A program made the translations under genes and the position numbers. From Marinobacter sediminicola (GTDB lineage: Bacteria > Pseudomonadota > Gammaproteobacteria > Pseudomonadales > Oleiphilaceae): a stretch of DNA of 64,000 bases. Below, one piece after another: positions 54,167-64,000 of the stretch. The notes beneath the pieces were generated by a model, which made no database searches, was not told the DNA's origin, and was given only the letters and a program-made list of their open reading frames with translations. Positions within the stretch are counted from its first letter, which is position 1. Every line of letters starts with the position of its first letter. The DNA is taken from NCBI RefSeq assembly GCF_031157525.1, contig NZ_JAVIXR010000005.1, positions 62,001 through 126,000 on the forward strand. Reading direction: 5' to 3'.

Positions 54167-55843
54167 TCAGGCTTGCTTCTGACCCTGCTCATGCTGTTTC
54201 AGCACCGCATCCGCCATCTGATGCAATATCCTGATTTCGTCCTGAATTCCCTCTTCTCCTGAAAGCTCACGCTGCTCTTCCAGAATGTCCGCCAAAATCT
54301 TCGGCGTGGTCAGAGGATTCGCCAGAACAACCCGGAATACGATGCACGGAAACTTGTAGTAACAGGCAGGCTCCAGCCGGGTTCTTGAAACAAACGCCTT
54401 GCCCCGTTCCCGTTGGGTTTTCTGGATAAATTTGGTGACGCTGTTCAGGCATGCATTAAGCTTTTCCGCCTGAAGCGGGTCCGCCAGAGCCAAGGCTTGC
54501 TGCACGTTTTCCGGGCAGTAGCGGTAGGTAAGAATGTTCAGCTCAGGCCGGGTCACCAGCTCAAAATCTGGTTGAGCATCAATCATTTCGGCAAAGCTTG
54601 CCGCCTTTTCAATGCCCTGATCAATCAGTATCTCGTAACCTTCCCGAGCCAATATTTTCAGGCCGGAATGGATCAGCATCGACATGCCGGGGCGTGAGCC
54701 TTCCAGTGTGGTAGAGCCCAGATCGCGAGAGCCTTTGCGGATGATGTATTGGGCATGGTGCTCAACTGCACTGGCGAGACTGGGGTCTTTGAACACCACC
54801 AATCCAACACCCATAGGAACATACAGTTGCTTGTGGGCATCGAAGGTGACTGAGTCTGCCTTTTCTATGCCGCGCAATAAATGACGGTAGGTTCGGGAGA
54901 ACAGTGTTGGGCCGCCCCAGGCTGCATCTACGTGGAAATGGGCACCGAATTCCCGTGCGATGTCTGCCATAGCATCCAGAGGGTCAACGTTGCCGGTCTC
55001 GGTGGTGCCGGCGATGCCGCAGATGGCCATAACCTTGATTTTCTGTTTCTGCAATTCCAGACACTTGTCGCGCAGGGCGTCTGTCTGGATTCGGTTGTCA
55101 TCGTCTGTGTCTACTGCAACCAGAGATTCACGGCCAAGGCCTAGCACGTCGGCGGCTTTACCCAGAGAGTAATGCCCGCGGCGGGATACCACTATGGCAG
55201 CGCCTTCGTAGCCATAGTATTTCAATGCACGGAACAGGCCTTCCTGGTGCAGGCCGCGGAAGCTGCCTTCAGCCGGGAAAGCACGGTTGCGTGCAACCCA
55301 GAGTGCGGTGAGGTTGGCGACGGTGCCCCCGGAGCACATGGCTCCCAGGGAGTGGCGGGGGTCGTGCATCCATTTGCGATAAAAGGCGCCGTCTTCCTGA
55401 TACACCAACCGGTGAATCATGCCCAGCACTTGCCGCTCCATAGGCGTGAAGGCCTTGGAGGTTTCAGTTTTTACCAGGTTCTGGTTCAAGGCAATCATGA
55501 TCTTGGACAGCGGCAGCATGAAGTATGGCAGTGCTGAGGTCATGTGGCCGATAAAGGCGGGTGATGCAGTGTGAACGGAGTTAGCAACCAGTTTGTCGAG
55601 CAGGAATTGCGCCTGCTCTGAAACGAACACGGGCTTTTCCGGGATGGTGTAGTCGGAGAAGTTTTTCTCAACGTCTGCAAGATCCCGTTCAACCGCAACG
55701 ATATGCTCCTGCAGGAAGCCTGCAAGGTTGCGGGAAATGTTCTGGTCAATACGGCTGAGCGTGGACTCCGGTGCCTCGGGCACGGTGAACACGCGATACA
55801 TGGCTTCAACTGAGGCCTGAGCCGTTTTTTTCTTGCCGGTCAT
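54167..55843 (-). CDS. panP: PLP-dependent aspartate 1-decarboxylase-type protein (PanP)
   Basis: 558-residue group II decarboxylase (glutamate/tyrosine decarboxylase fold). The PLP-lysine is in FDAHKQLYVPMG; the aspartate that holds the pyridine ring is in HFHVDAAWGG. The length and the N-terminal region fit the PanP subfamily, which makes beta-alanine from aspartate for coenzyme A synthesis in bacteria lacking PanD. Glutamate decarboxylation cannot be excluded from sequence. It is flanked by hairpin copies B and C together with the DUF503 gene. Confidence 0.82.
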   Translation of the reverse strand: MTGKKKTAQASVEAMYRVFTVPEAPESTLSRIDQNISRNLAGFLQEHIVAVERDLADVEKNFSDYTIPEKPVFVSEQAQFLLDKLVANSVHTASPAFIGHMTSALPYFMLPLSKIMIALNQNLVKTETSKAFTPMERQVLGMIHRLVYQEDGAFYRKWMHDPRHSLGAMCSGGTVANLTALWVARNRAFPAEGSFRGLHQEGLFRALKYYGYEGAAIVVSRRGHYSLGKAADVLGLGRESLVAVDTDDDNRIQTDALRDKCLELQKQKIKVMAICGIAGTTETGNVDPLDAMADIAREFGAHFHVDAAWGGPTLFSRTYRHLLRGIEKADSVTFDAHKQLYVPMGVGLVVFKDPSLASAVEHHAQYIIRKGSRDLGSTTLEGSRPGMSMLIHSGLKILAREGYEILIDQGIEKAASFAEMIDAQPDFELVTRPELNILTYRYCPENVQQALALADPLQAEKLNACLNSVTKFIQKTQRERGKAFVSRTRLEPACYYKFPCIVFRVVLANPLTTPKILADILEEQRELSGEEGIQDEIRILHQMADAVLKQHEQGQKQA

Positions 55844-56015
55844 AGATACCACACACAATCAGTGGTCACCGCAGGGCCTGTTCCCGATGCCCAACGGATA
55901 CAGCCGGGGTCTGTTTCCGGCATTGGTTACTTGTCACCTGTCGCTTCCAGGCACACTGGCATCCCTGAGGGGGCGTAGTATACGGGCTGCTTAAATGTTG
56001 TGCCACTGAGCTTTT

Positions 56016-56363
56016 TCAGAGAATTTCCCGGTGAATGTCGAGTATAGCGGCATCGACCTTTTCCTGTATGGCTTTCTCTACTTGGTCGAGGCGCTGGGTG
56101 ATTTGCTGCGACGAGGTGCCCAGGGCAGCGATTGTCCAGGTGGCACAATCGAGGGCTTCCAGATCGGCGGTTTCTGCTACGGCCAGGTCGGGCTCTTTGC
56201 CCCAGATGGCACGAAGTGGGGTGAAGACTTTGCGTTTGGCCTTGAGGTCTTCGCAGCCGTAGAGCTGGAAGTGCAGGGTGAGCACGCCTACGTGGGGTGT
56301 GATCGCGGTGTTGTGTTGGGGCGCATTGCCTTCTTTGAGTAATTTTCTTAGTGCTTCTGACAT
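56016..56363 (-). CDS. DUF503 family protein
   Basis: 115 residues. HVGVLTLHFQLYGCEDLKAKR is the N-terminal hallmark of DUF503 (quoted in part: HVGVLTLHFQL), followed by a helix and a C-terminal VDAAILDIHREIL. A 20-residue N-terminal extension (SEALRKLLKEG) precedes the domain. The function of this family is unclear. The ATG at 56363 is preferred; the longer frame upstream would run through hairpin copy C and is an artefact. Confidence 0.8.
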   Translation of the reverse strand: MSEALRKLLKEGNAPQHNTAITPHVGVLTLHFQLYGCEDLKAKRKVFTPLRAIWGKEPDLAVAETADLEALDCATWTIAALGTSSQQITQRLDQVEKAIQEKVDAAILDIHREIL

Positions 56364-56382
56364 GTTACTCCGTGAAAGAGCA

Positions 56383-56479
56383 GGTGGGGCGCAGCTTCTG
56401 AAACACGCTGTGGATACGTCCGTGTACGCTTGGCTCCGCCATCCCTGGCTCCGCACCGCTTCAGAAGCTGCGCCCCACC
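56383..56479 (+). repeat. Dispersed hairpin element, copy C (20-bp perfect arms, conserved loop)
   Basis: Arms GGTGGGGCGCAGCTTCTGAA (56383-56402) and its exact reverse complement (56460-56479). The 57-nt loop begins acACGCTGTGGATACG and continues GTGTACGCTTGGCTCC, ending CTGGCTCCGCAC plus CGC. It shares the loop with copies A and B, but its arms are unrelated to theirs. It lies between the aidB stop (56509) and the DUF503 start (56363), and is inverted relative to copy B. Confidence 0.85.
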
Positions 56480-56508
56480 CGCTCCCTTAAGCTGCTGATA
56501 GGTTTTGC

Positions 56509-58209
56509 TTAGCCTACTACAGGCGTTGCCCGCTTGATAATAGCCGCAGCATCAATGCCCGAGGGCAGGTTGCCGTAGTTCATGCCGCCATTGGACTGCA
56601 GTCGTGAGGCGCAGAAGGCATCGGCCAGCGTTTTGTCGCCGTTGCGCAACAGCAAAGAGGCTTGCATGACCAGTGCCATTCGGTCTACCAGGTTGCGGGC
56701 TCGGTACTGGAAGTCGCTGATGTCGGCGAAGTCGTTTTGTAGCTGCGCAAGGAACTGGTCGAAACGGCGATCTGCACCTTTTGCCTTGGCGGCTTCGAGG
56801 AAGAAGGCGTCGAGGGTTTCGGGTTCTTTCTGAATGGCGCGCAGGGTGTCCAGGCACTGCACGTTACCGCTGCCTTCCCAGATGGCGTTCACCGGGGATT
56901 CACGGAACAGGCGGGGCATGATGCAGTCTTCCATCACGCCGCTGCCGCCGATGCATTCCATAGCTTCGTAGGCGTGGTTGGGTGCGCGTTTGCAGATCCA
57001 GTATTTGCCTACGGGTGTTGCCAGGCGGGCAAACAAGCGTTCGTGTTCCTGATCCTGGTTGTCGAGGGCGCGGGCGACTCGCATGGTGTAGGCAAGGGCG
57101 GCTTCATTTTCCAGAGCCAGGTCAGCCAGTACATTTTGCATTAATGGCTGGTCGTTCAGTCGGCTCCCGAAGGCGCTGCGATGGCGGCAGTGGTGTGTGG
57201 CCTGAGCCACGGCCTGGCGCATGCCAGCAGAGCTACCGATCATGCAGTCGAAGCGGGTCATGGCAACCATTTCTATGATGGTGGGTATGCCTCGCCCTTC
57301 TTCGCCGATCATCCAGGCCAGGGCCCCGCGCAGCTCTACTTCGCTGGAGGCGTTGGCTACGTTGCCCATTTTGTTTTTAAGGCGCTGGATCTGCCAGGGG
57401 TTTTTGGTTCCGTCCGGGCGCCAGCGTGGCATCAGGAAGCAAGACAATCCGGCGGGCGCTTGGGCCAGGACCAGAAAGGCATCGCACATGGGAGCCGAGA
57501 CAAACCACTTATGGCCTACCAGCTCATAAGCCTGTCCGGGGCCCTTGGCGCCTACCGGGTAAGCCAGGGTGCTGTTGGAGCGTACGTCGCTGCCACCCTG
57601 TTTTTCGGTCATCGCCATGCCGATGGATACCGAGCGTTTTTGACTGTCGGGCAGGTTGCGGGAGTCGTAGCTGTTGGCCAGTATGCGGGATTCCCAGAGC
57701 GCCGCCAGTTCCGGTTGTTTTCGGATGGAGGGTATTGCAGCGAAGGTCATGGTGACCGGGCAGCAGTGTGCAGCCTCTACCTGGGAGTGCATATAGTACT
57801 TTGCTGCGCGGGTTACATGAGCGCCTTTGCCGGGGTTTGTCCAGGGGCTGCTGTGAAGGCCGCTCTCGAAGGCAATGCTCATCAATTCGTGGTACGAGGG
57901 GTGGAAATCCACTTCGTCGATGCGGTGGCCAAAGCGGTCGTGGGTATTGAGTGCCGGTTTGTTGTTATTGGCCCGGAAACCGAGGTCGATCGTTGCAGCG
58001 CTGCCGGCAAGGGTGCCGAAAGCCTTCAGATCGCTTTCCGCTTTTCCGGCGCCTTCGCGATGAATCGCATTCTGCAGGGCAATATCCTGCTCATACAGGT
58101 TGTAGTTTTCCAGCGCTGGCGGCTGGTTGAGTACTTCGTGTGTGATCGCCAAATAGCGATCACTGGGTGCTTTTTCGGGTGTTCCGGACACGGGCTGTGG
58201 GGTATTCAT
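56509..58209 (-). CDS. aidB: AidB-type acyl-CoA dehydrogenase
   Basis: Flavoprotein of 566 residues of the AidB subfamily, which in E. coli belongs to the adaptive response to alkylating agents and binds DNA. Signature segments: MAMTEKQGGSDVRSN, the FAD-contact LVGHKWFVSAPMCDA, and CIGGSGVMEDCIMPRLFRE. The arginine/lysine C-terminal domain typical of AidB is shorter here. It starts 2 nt after the stop of the TetR gene, with the AGGAGG site overlapping that stop, so the regulator and aidB form an operon. Confidence 0.88.
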   Translation of the reverse strand: MNTPQPVSGTPEKAPSDRYLAITHEVLNQPPALENYNLYEQDIALQNAIHREGAGKAESDLKAFGTLAGSAATIDLGFRANNNKPALNTHDRFGHRIDEVDFHPSYHELMSIAFESGLHSSPWTNPGKGAHVTRAAKYYMHSQVEAAHCCPVTMTFAAIPSIRKQPELAALWESRILANSYDSRNLPDSQKRSVSIGMAMTEKQGGSDVRSNSTLAYPVGAKGPGQAYELVGHKWFVSAPMCDAFLVLAQAPAGLSCFLMPRWRPDGTKNPWQIQRLKNKMGNVANASSEVELRGALAWMIGEEGRGIPTIIEMVAMTRFDCMIGSSAGMRQAVAQATHHCRHRSAFGSRLNDQPLMQNVLADLALENEAALAYTMRVARALDNQDQEHERLFARLATPVGKYWICKRAPNHAYEAMECIGGSGVMEDCIMPRLFRESPVNAIWEGSGNVQCLDTLRAIQKEPETLDAFFLEAAKAKGADRRFDQFLAQLQNDFADISDFQYRARNLVDRMALVMQASLLLRNGDKTLADAFCASRLQSNGGMNYGNLPSGIDAAAIIKRATPVVG

Positions 58210-58211
58210 AA

Positions 58212-58844
58212 CTACCTCCTGATGCCGGTCAACCCCTGTAAGCAAAAGCAGATGATTGTGTTGACCAGCTGGTCGTTGTTTTCAGTTTCTTTCGCGGCTG
58301 CCAGGTTGGTTTGGGTTGGTGACAAAGGGCCAACCAGGCTTTCCGCAATAGCGCCAACCAGACAAGTACTGCTTTGGCGGGCGTTTTGATCCGGAATACA
58401 CCCTTCTTCGATGCCCTCCCGGATAGCTTGTTCAAACAGGCCGGCGTAGGCCTTTCTATAAGCCAACCGCTCTTCTTCAACCTTAGGGTCCACCGGCTCT
58501 GCAATGAGGGACCAAGCCATAACAGGTCCCTTCAGTGCGCGCTCGGCAAACTGCCGCAATGCTTTCTCCAGTCGCTCAGTAGCACTTCCCGACGTTGCCA
58601 GGGCCTTTGTTACCTTGGCTATTTCGCGCTGTGTGGCTTGCCTGAATATTTCAGCGAACAGGTCCTCCTTCGACTCGAAGTGCCGGTAAATCGTTCCTGT
58701 GGCAACATCAGCGAGCTGGGCAATGCGAGTAATTCGTGCATTGCGAAAGCCGCCCTCCGCAACGCATTTGTAGGTGCATTCAGCGATCCGCTGACGCGCG
58801 GCGGCTTTACGCAGTCGCATCTTCTCTGTTTCACGATAAGCCAT
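58212..58844 (-). CDS. TetR-family transcriptional regulator
   Basis: 210 residues. The N-terminal helix-turn-helix reads ITRIAQLADVATGTIYRHFESKEDLF, a strong TetR signature (quoted in part: VATGTIYRHFESKEDL). The C-terminal ligand domain is unspecific. As first gene of a TetR-aidB operon it likely controls its own promoter; an operator-like palindrome lies at 58864-58877. Confidence 0.92.
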   Translation of the reverse strand: MAYRETEKMRLRKAAARQRIAECTYKCVAEGGFRNARITRIAQLADVATGTIYRHFESKEDLFAEIFRQATQREIAKVTKALATSGSATERLEKALRQFAERALKGPVMAWSLIAEPVDPKVEEERLAYRKAYAGLFEQAIREGIEEGCIPDQNARQSSTCLVGAIAESLVGPLSPTQTNLAAAKETENNDQLVNTIICFCLQGLTGIRR

Positions 58845-58863
58845 TCCGGGCTCCCGCTATTAG

Positions 58864-58877
58864 TGAATATTGATTCA
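58864..58877. promoter_or_regulatory. Putative TetR operator
   Basis: TGAAT-attg-ATTCA, a perfect 5-bp dyad 20 nt upstream of the TetR start. The rest of the 269-nt gap to sutA holds no other feature I could support. Confidence 0.5.
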
Positions 58878-59113
58878 TTCTTTTGTTTGGTGCAAACACT
58901 TATTTGTCACCTTTATTTTATCCATTAAATTCATGAGGATGCGGTTAGTTACAAAAAGTTACAAAAAACTTATTGGTGGTAATAGCTCTGCCATGAAAAG
59001 CAGATTATAAAGACGCCAAGACGGCGCCGCAGTAGCGGCTGGTCGAGACGAAGTGCGGCTGCTTAATTTGGGTTGCCGCGCTTGTAACACTGTTTTCGTT
59101 GATGGAGATAACC

Positions 59114-59344
59114 ATGAGCGAGTTCGACGAAAGCAATCTGGAGCAATCCGGTAACTGGGCTAACTCAAACAGCGAAAGTGACGATACACATTCAATCGCT
59201 GGCAGGGCGCGGGTGCGGGCGCAACTACAGCAGGATATCGAAGCTTTCCTGAGTCAGGGAGGCAGAATCCAGGAAGTTGAGACATCGTTTCGCGTTGACT
59301 CCCCTCGTAAGGTGGAGACGGGCTTTAATAACCGCGCACTTTGA
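59114..59344 (+). CDS. sutA: Transcriptional regulator SutA
   Basis: Small RNA polymerase-binding protein that raises transcription of biosynthetic genes in slow-growing cells (known from Pseudomonas). 76 residues: acidic, disordered N-terminal half rich in Asp, Glu, Ser and Asn, then the conserved helix and tail DIEAFLSQGGRIQEVE and a proline/lysine-containing C-terminus, matching the SutA ending EFLSRGGKVQEIE. The ATG at 59114 follows GGAGA. A clear terminator follows. Confidence 0.85.
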   Translation: MSEFDESNLEQSGNWANSNSESDDTHSIAGRARVRAQLQQDIEAFLSQGGRIQEVETSFRVDSPRKVETGFNNRAL

Positions 59345-59356
59345 GTGTTGTCTTTG

Positions 59357-59387
59357 CAGGCCGGGGTTTATGCTCCGGCCTGTTTTT
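59357..59387 (+). terminator. Terminator of sutA
   Basis: CAGGCCGG, a 10-nt loop, CCGGCCTG, then TTTTT; 12 nt after the stop. Confidence 0.85.
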
Positions 59388-59501
59388 GCGGTCTGTCTCG
59401 GTCAAACGTCCAGTTTCCGCCTATTATGGCCCGCATAGGCGCCTCGATCTTCGTTACCCAGGTCGTAGCCAAGCCACCCATGGCCGGAGCTGCTCATCAT
59501 C

Positions 59502-61735
<2,234 letters not shown>

Positions 61736-61801
61736 AGCTGTTAACGGACTACCCCGGGCCGGGAAGCGGCAGGCGGATAATCAGATAGGAATTGAGAGGC
61801 C

Positions 61802-63943
61802 ATGAGAGCGGAAATCGTCAGAAATCTCACAACGGGTGGTGGGCAAAGTGTACCTGCTCCCATAGATCTTCCATCCGAAGGAGAATTGGTCGATCTGGAT
61901 GCCAGTGAAAACTACTTTAACCGTGAACTGAGCCAGCTTCAGTTCAATTACCGTGTGTTGAAACAGGCGCTGGACACCACTCATCCGCTGATCAATCGGT
62001 TGATTTTTTGCTGCATTTTCAGCAGCAACATGGATGAATTCTTTGAAATTCGTGTGGCTGGCCTGCGCCAGCAGATCAAGTACGGCAGGGAAACTCTGGG
62101 TGCTGACGGCATCATGCCGGAACAGGCGCTGGGTGAGATCAGCCGTATTGCCCACGAGTACATTGATGAGCAGTATGACATTCTGAATCATGTGCTTATT
62201 CCGGAGATGGAAAAGCAAAACATCCATTTTGTGCGCCGCAGAGAATGGACGCCGGAGCAGGCCGAGTGGGTGCGCAATTATTTCGATGAAGAAATTCTCC
62301 CGGTAGTCAGCCCCATTGGATTGGATCCTTCGCATCCGTTCCCTCGGTTGGTTAATAAAAGCCTGAACTTTATTGTTGAACTGGATGGCAAAGATGCCTT
62401 TGGGCGCGAGACGGGCATGGCCATAGTGCCTGCGCCGCGCTCTTTGCCACGGCTCGTGCGCTTACCGGACGAAGTCTGCACCGGTGGAGAGAATCTGGTT
62501 TTCCTGTCATCTGTAATCCACGCTCACGCCGATGAGTTGTTCCCGGGGATGGAGGTCAAAGGGTGTTATCAGTTTCGGCTTACTCGCAACGCCGATCTGG
62601 AACTGGAAGACGACCTGGAAGATTTGGCATCTGCGCTACGTGGCGAGCTTCTCAGTCGCCGCTTTGGTGATGGGGTTCGGTTGGAGGTTGCGGACAACTG
62701 TCCTCAGGAACTCGTGCAGTTTTTGCTGACGGAATTCGGCCTTGGGCAGAGAGATTTGTACCAGGTCAACGGGCCGGTGAACCTCACACGGTTGATGGCG
62801 GTTACCGGATTGGTGGATCGTCCTGATTTGCACTATTCCAGCTTCTCGCCTGCCATCCCCCGGCAAATCCGCAGCAAAGAAACCATCTTTGATGCCATCC
62901 GTAAGCGGCCAATATTGCTGCATCATCCATTTCAGAATTTCAGCCCTGTAGTGGATTTGCTGCGCCAGGCCGCGAAAGATCCGCAGGTTTTGGCTATCCG
63001 CCAGACGCTATACCGCACGGGTGCCAATTCAGAGGTTGTAGAAGCGCTGGCAGATGCGGCCCGGCGCGGTAAAGAAGTCACTGTAGTTGTTGAATTGCGG
63101 GCTCGATTCAGCGAGGCGGAGAACCTGGAGCTGGCCAGCCGGCTGCAGGAAGCCGGTGTGATCGTGGTCTATGGCGTTGTGGGCTATAAAACCCATGCCA
63201 AGATGATCCTCATTGTACGTCGTGAGGAAGGGAGGCTGCTCCGTTATGTTCATTTGGGAACCGGAAACTACCATGCGGTGAATGCGCGGCTCTATACCGA
63301 CTACAGCTTCATGACCTGTGACGAGTCCATTGGGGACGACGTCAATAAAATCTTTCAGCAGCTAACCGGTATGGGGAAGGCCCTGAAAATCAAAAAATTG
63401 TTCCATGCCCCGTTTACCCTCCATAAACGCTTGATCAGTCTGATTGAACGTGAAACGGCCTTGGGAGAGAGAGGGCAGATCATCATAAAGATCAACGCCT
63501 TAACAGAAGTGCAGCTTATCAAGGCGCTGTATCGAGCCTCCCAGGCGGGAGTGCAGGTTGATCTGATTGTGCGTGGTATCTGCAGCATCAGGCCCGGGGT
63601 TCCGGGGCTGTCAGATAACATTCGTGTGCGCTCCATTGTGGGGCGTTTTCTTGAGCACACGCGAGCCTACTATTTTGGTAATGACGGTAAGCCCGACGTG
63701 TTCTGCTCAAGTGCAGACTGTATGGAGCGCAACCTGCTAAGCCGGATTGAAATTGCGTTTCCAATTGAAGACCCGGAGCTGATAGCGCGAGTGCGCGAAG
63801 ACCTGGACACGTACCTGGCGGATAACTGCCAGTCATGGATGTTGCAGCCCGATGGCAGTTACGTTCAGAATCAGTTGGCCGAAGGTGAGGAACGAGTGGC
63901 CTCGCAACTGGTTCTTCTGGATCGCCTGACAGGCAAATCCTGA
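61802..63943 (+). CDS. ppk: Polyphosphate kinase Ppk1
   Basis: Reversible synthesis of inorganic polyphosphate from ATP. 713 residues, within the usual 690-740. The autophosphorylated histidine is in VGYKTHAKMILIVRREEG (first catalytic block); HLGTGNYHAVNARLYTDYSF follows, and the second block contains the active-site segment near SSADCMERNLLSRIEIAFP. The N-terminal helical domain has NRELSQLQFNYRVLKQA. No exopolyphosphatase gene is visible downstream within the window. Together with Pst, PhoBR, Pit and a PhoD-like enzyme it is part of a set of phosphate genes. Confidence 0.95.
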   Translation: MRAEIVRNLTTGGGQSVPAPIDLPSEGELVDLDASENYFNRELSQLQFNYRVLKQALDTTHPLINRLIFCCIFSSNMDEFFEIRVAGLRQQIKYGRETLGADGIMPEQALGEISRIAHEYIDEQYDILNHVLIPEMEKQNIHFVRRREWTPEQAEWVRNYFDEEILPVVSPIGLDPSHPFPRLVNKSLNFIVELDGKDAFGRETGMAIVPAPRSLPRLVRLPDEVCTGGENLVFLSSVIHAHADELFPGMEVKGCYQFRLTRNADLELEDDLEDLASALRGELLSRRFGDGVRLEVADNCPQELVQFLLTEFGLGQRDLYQVNGPVNLTRLMAVTGLVDRPDLHYSSFSPAIPRQIRSKETIFDAIRKRPILLHHPFQNFSPVVDLLRQAAKDPQVLAIRQTLYRTGANSEVVEALADAARRGKEVTVVVELRARFSEAENLELASRLQEAGVIVVYGVVGYKTHAKMILIVRREEGRLLRYVHLGTGNYHAVNARLYTDYSFMTCDESIGDDVNKIFQQLTGMGKALKIKKLFHAPFTLHKRLISLIERETALGERGQIIIKINALTEVQLIKALYRASQAGVQVDLIVRGICSIRPGVPGLSDNIRVRSIVGRFLEHTRAYYFGNDGKPDVFCSSADCMERNLLSRIEIAFPIEDPELIARVREDLDTYLADNCQSWMLQPDGSYVQNQLAEGEERVASQLVLLDRLTGKS

Positions 63944-63966
63944 CATTTTCAGACGGAGAGCGTTTT

Positions 63967-64000
63967 TTGAAAGCAAAATGGATCATTGCCGGTGTAGGTG
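63967..64000 (+). CDS. Start of an unidentified gene, cut by the window edge
   Basis: A TTG at 63967 after GGAGAG (63954-63960) opens a frame reading (M)KAKWIIAGVG, which resembles the beginning of a signal peptide or membrane anchor. Only 11 codons are visible, so the product and even the frame are uncertain. Confidence 0.35.
   Translation, partial: MKAKWIIAGVG

Noticed and set aside
56364-56456. N-terminal extension of the DUF503 protein encoded by hairpin copy C
   Set aside because: The added residues are translation of the repeat loop; the family-like protein begins at the ATG at 56363, outside the repeat.
57181-58389. Long open frame (about 400 codons) antisense to aidB and the TetR gene
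   Set aside because: It mirrors the codon structure of aidB on the other strand, has no recognisable domain, and runs across two real genes. It is a shadow of GC-rich codon use.

Overview
The window looks like a gammaproteobacterial chromosome close to Marinobacter. GC is moderate and genes are dense. The gene set is typical: SutA, AidB and FadE acyl-CoA dehydrogenases, an ArsJ-type arsenate module, a rubredoxin/rubredoxin reductase pair, a THxN-type PEP-CTERM protein and CsrB/Rsm-type RNA regulation. I saw no rRNA, tRNA, CRISPR array, prophage or transposase gene. The taxonomic call rests on recognising protein families, not on a search.

Layout: 1-3.1 kb holds the 3' part of uvrD and, convergent to it, uppP. 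3.3-7.8 kb is an arsenic island: arsH-acr3 leftward, arsR-gap-arsJ rightward, with an operator-like palindrome between them. 7.8-9.0 kb has an outer-membrane barrel protein and a hotdog thioesterase. 9.1-14.5 kb is a complete pstSCAB-phoU operon behind a clear Pho box. 14.5-19.1 kb runs leftward (hinT, a ubiquinone-type monooxygenase, a YbaK deacylase, mscS, selU). The gene-free stretch at 19.1-19.6 kb encodes an apparent CsrB/RsmZ-like small RNA. 19.6-26.7 kb has a VanZ-like gene, cysZ, rapA, fadE and crcB. 26.7-32.3 kb has a cold-shock gene with a long leader, a GST, a Tat-exported PhoD-like phosphatase and a divergent phosphoketolase-family protein. 32.4-39.7 kb holds ilvD, a PBP7-type peptidase, a short asparaginase-domain protein, rsuA, a YdjM-like membrane protein, a PEP-CTERM protein and a lytic transglycosylase. 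39.9-45.1 kb has an unusual response regulator and the leftward series hpt-ubiC-ubiA-phoB-phoR. 45.3-53.6 kb has rubA-rubB, tesB, two c-di-GMP proteins, a flavodoxin and a Pit phosphate transporter. 53.7-58.8 kb has panP, a DUF503 gene, aidB and its TetR neighbour. 58.8-64 kb has sutA, a lipase foldase without an adjacent lipase, hemB and ppk.

Phosphate is a recurring theme: high-affinity uptake (Pst), its sensor-regulator (PhoBR, PhoU), low-affinity uptake (Pit), a secreted phosphodiesterase/phosphatase (PhoD-like) and polyphosphate synthesis (Ppk) all lie within 55 kb. The arsenate-detoxifying island sits next to the Pst operon, whose substrate mimic is arsenate.

The two least explained observations are: (1) a three-copy dispersed element, each copy a long perfect hairpin whose arms differ completely from site to site while a loop of about 53-57 nt is conserved; two copies in opposite orientation bracket the panP/DUF503 block; and (2) the CsrB-like RNA with 14 GGA motifs, ending in a strong terminator, in the gap between selU and the VanZ-like gene.
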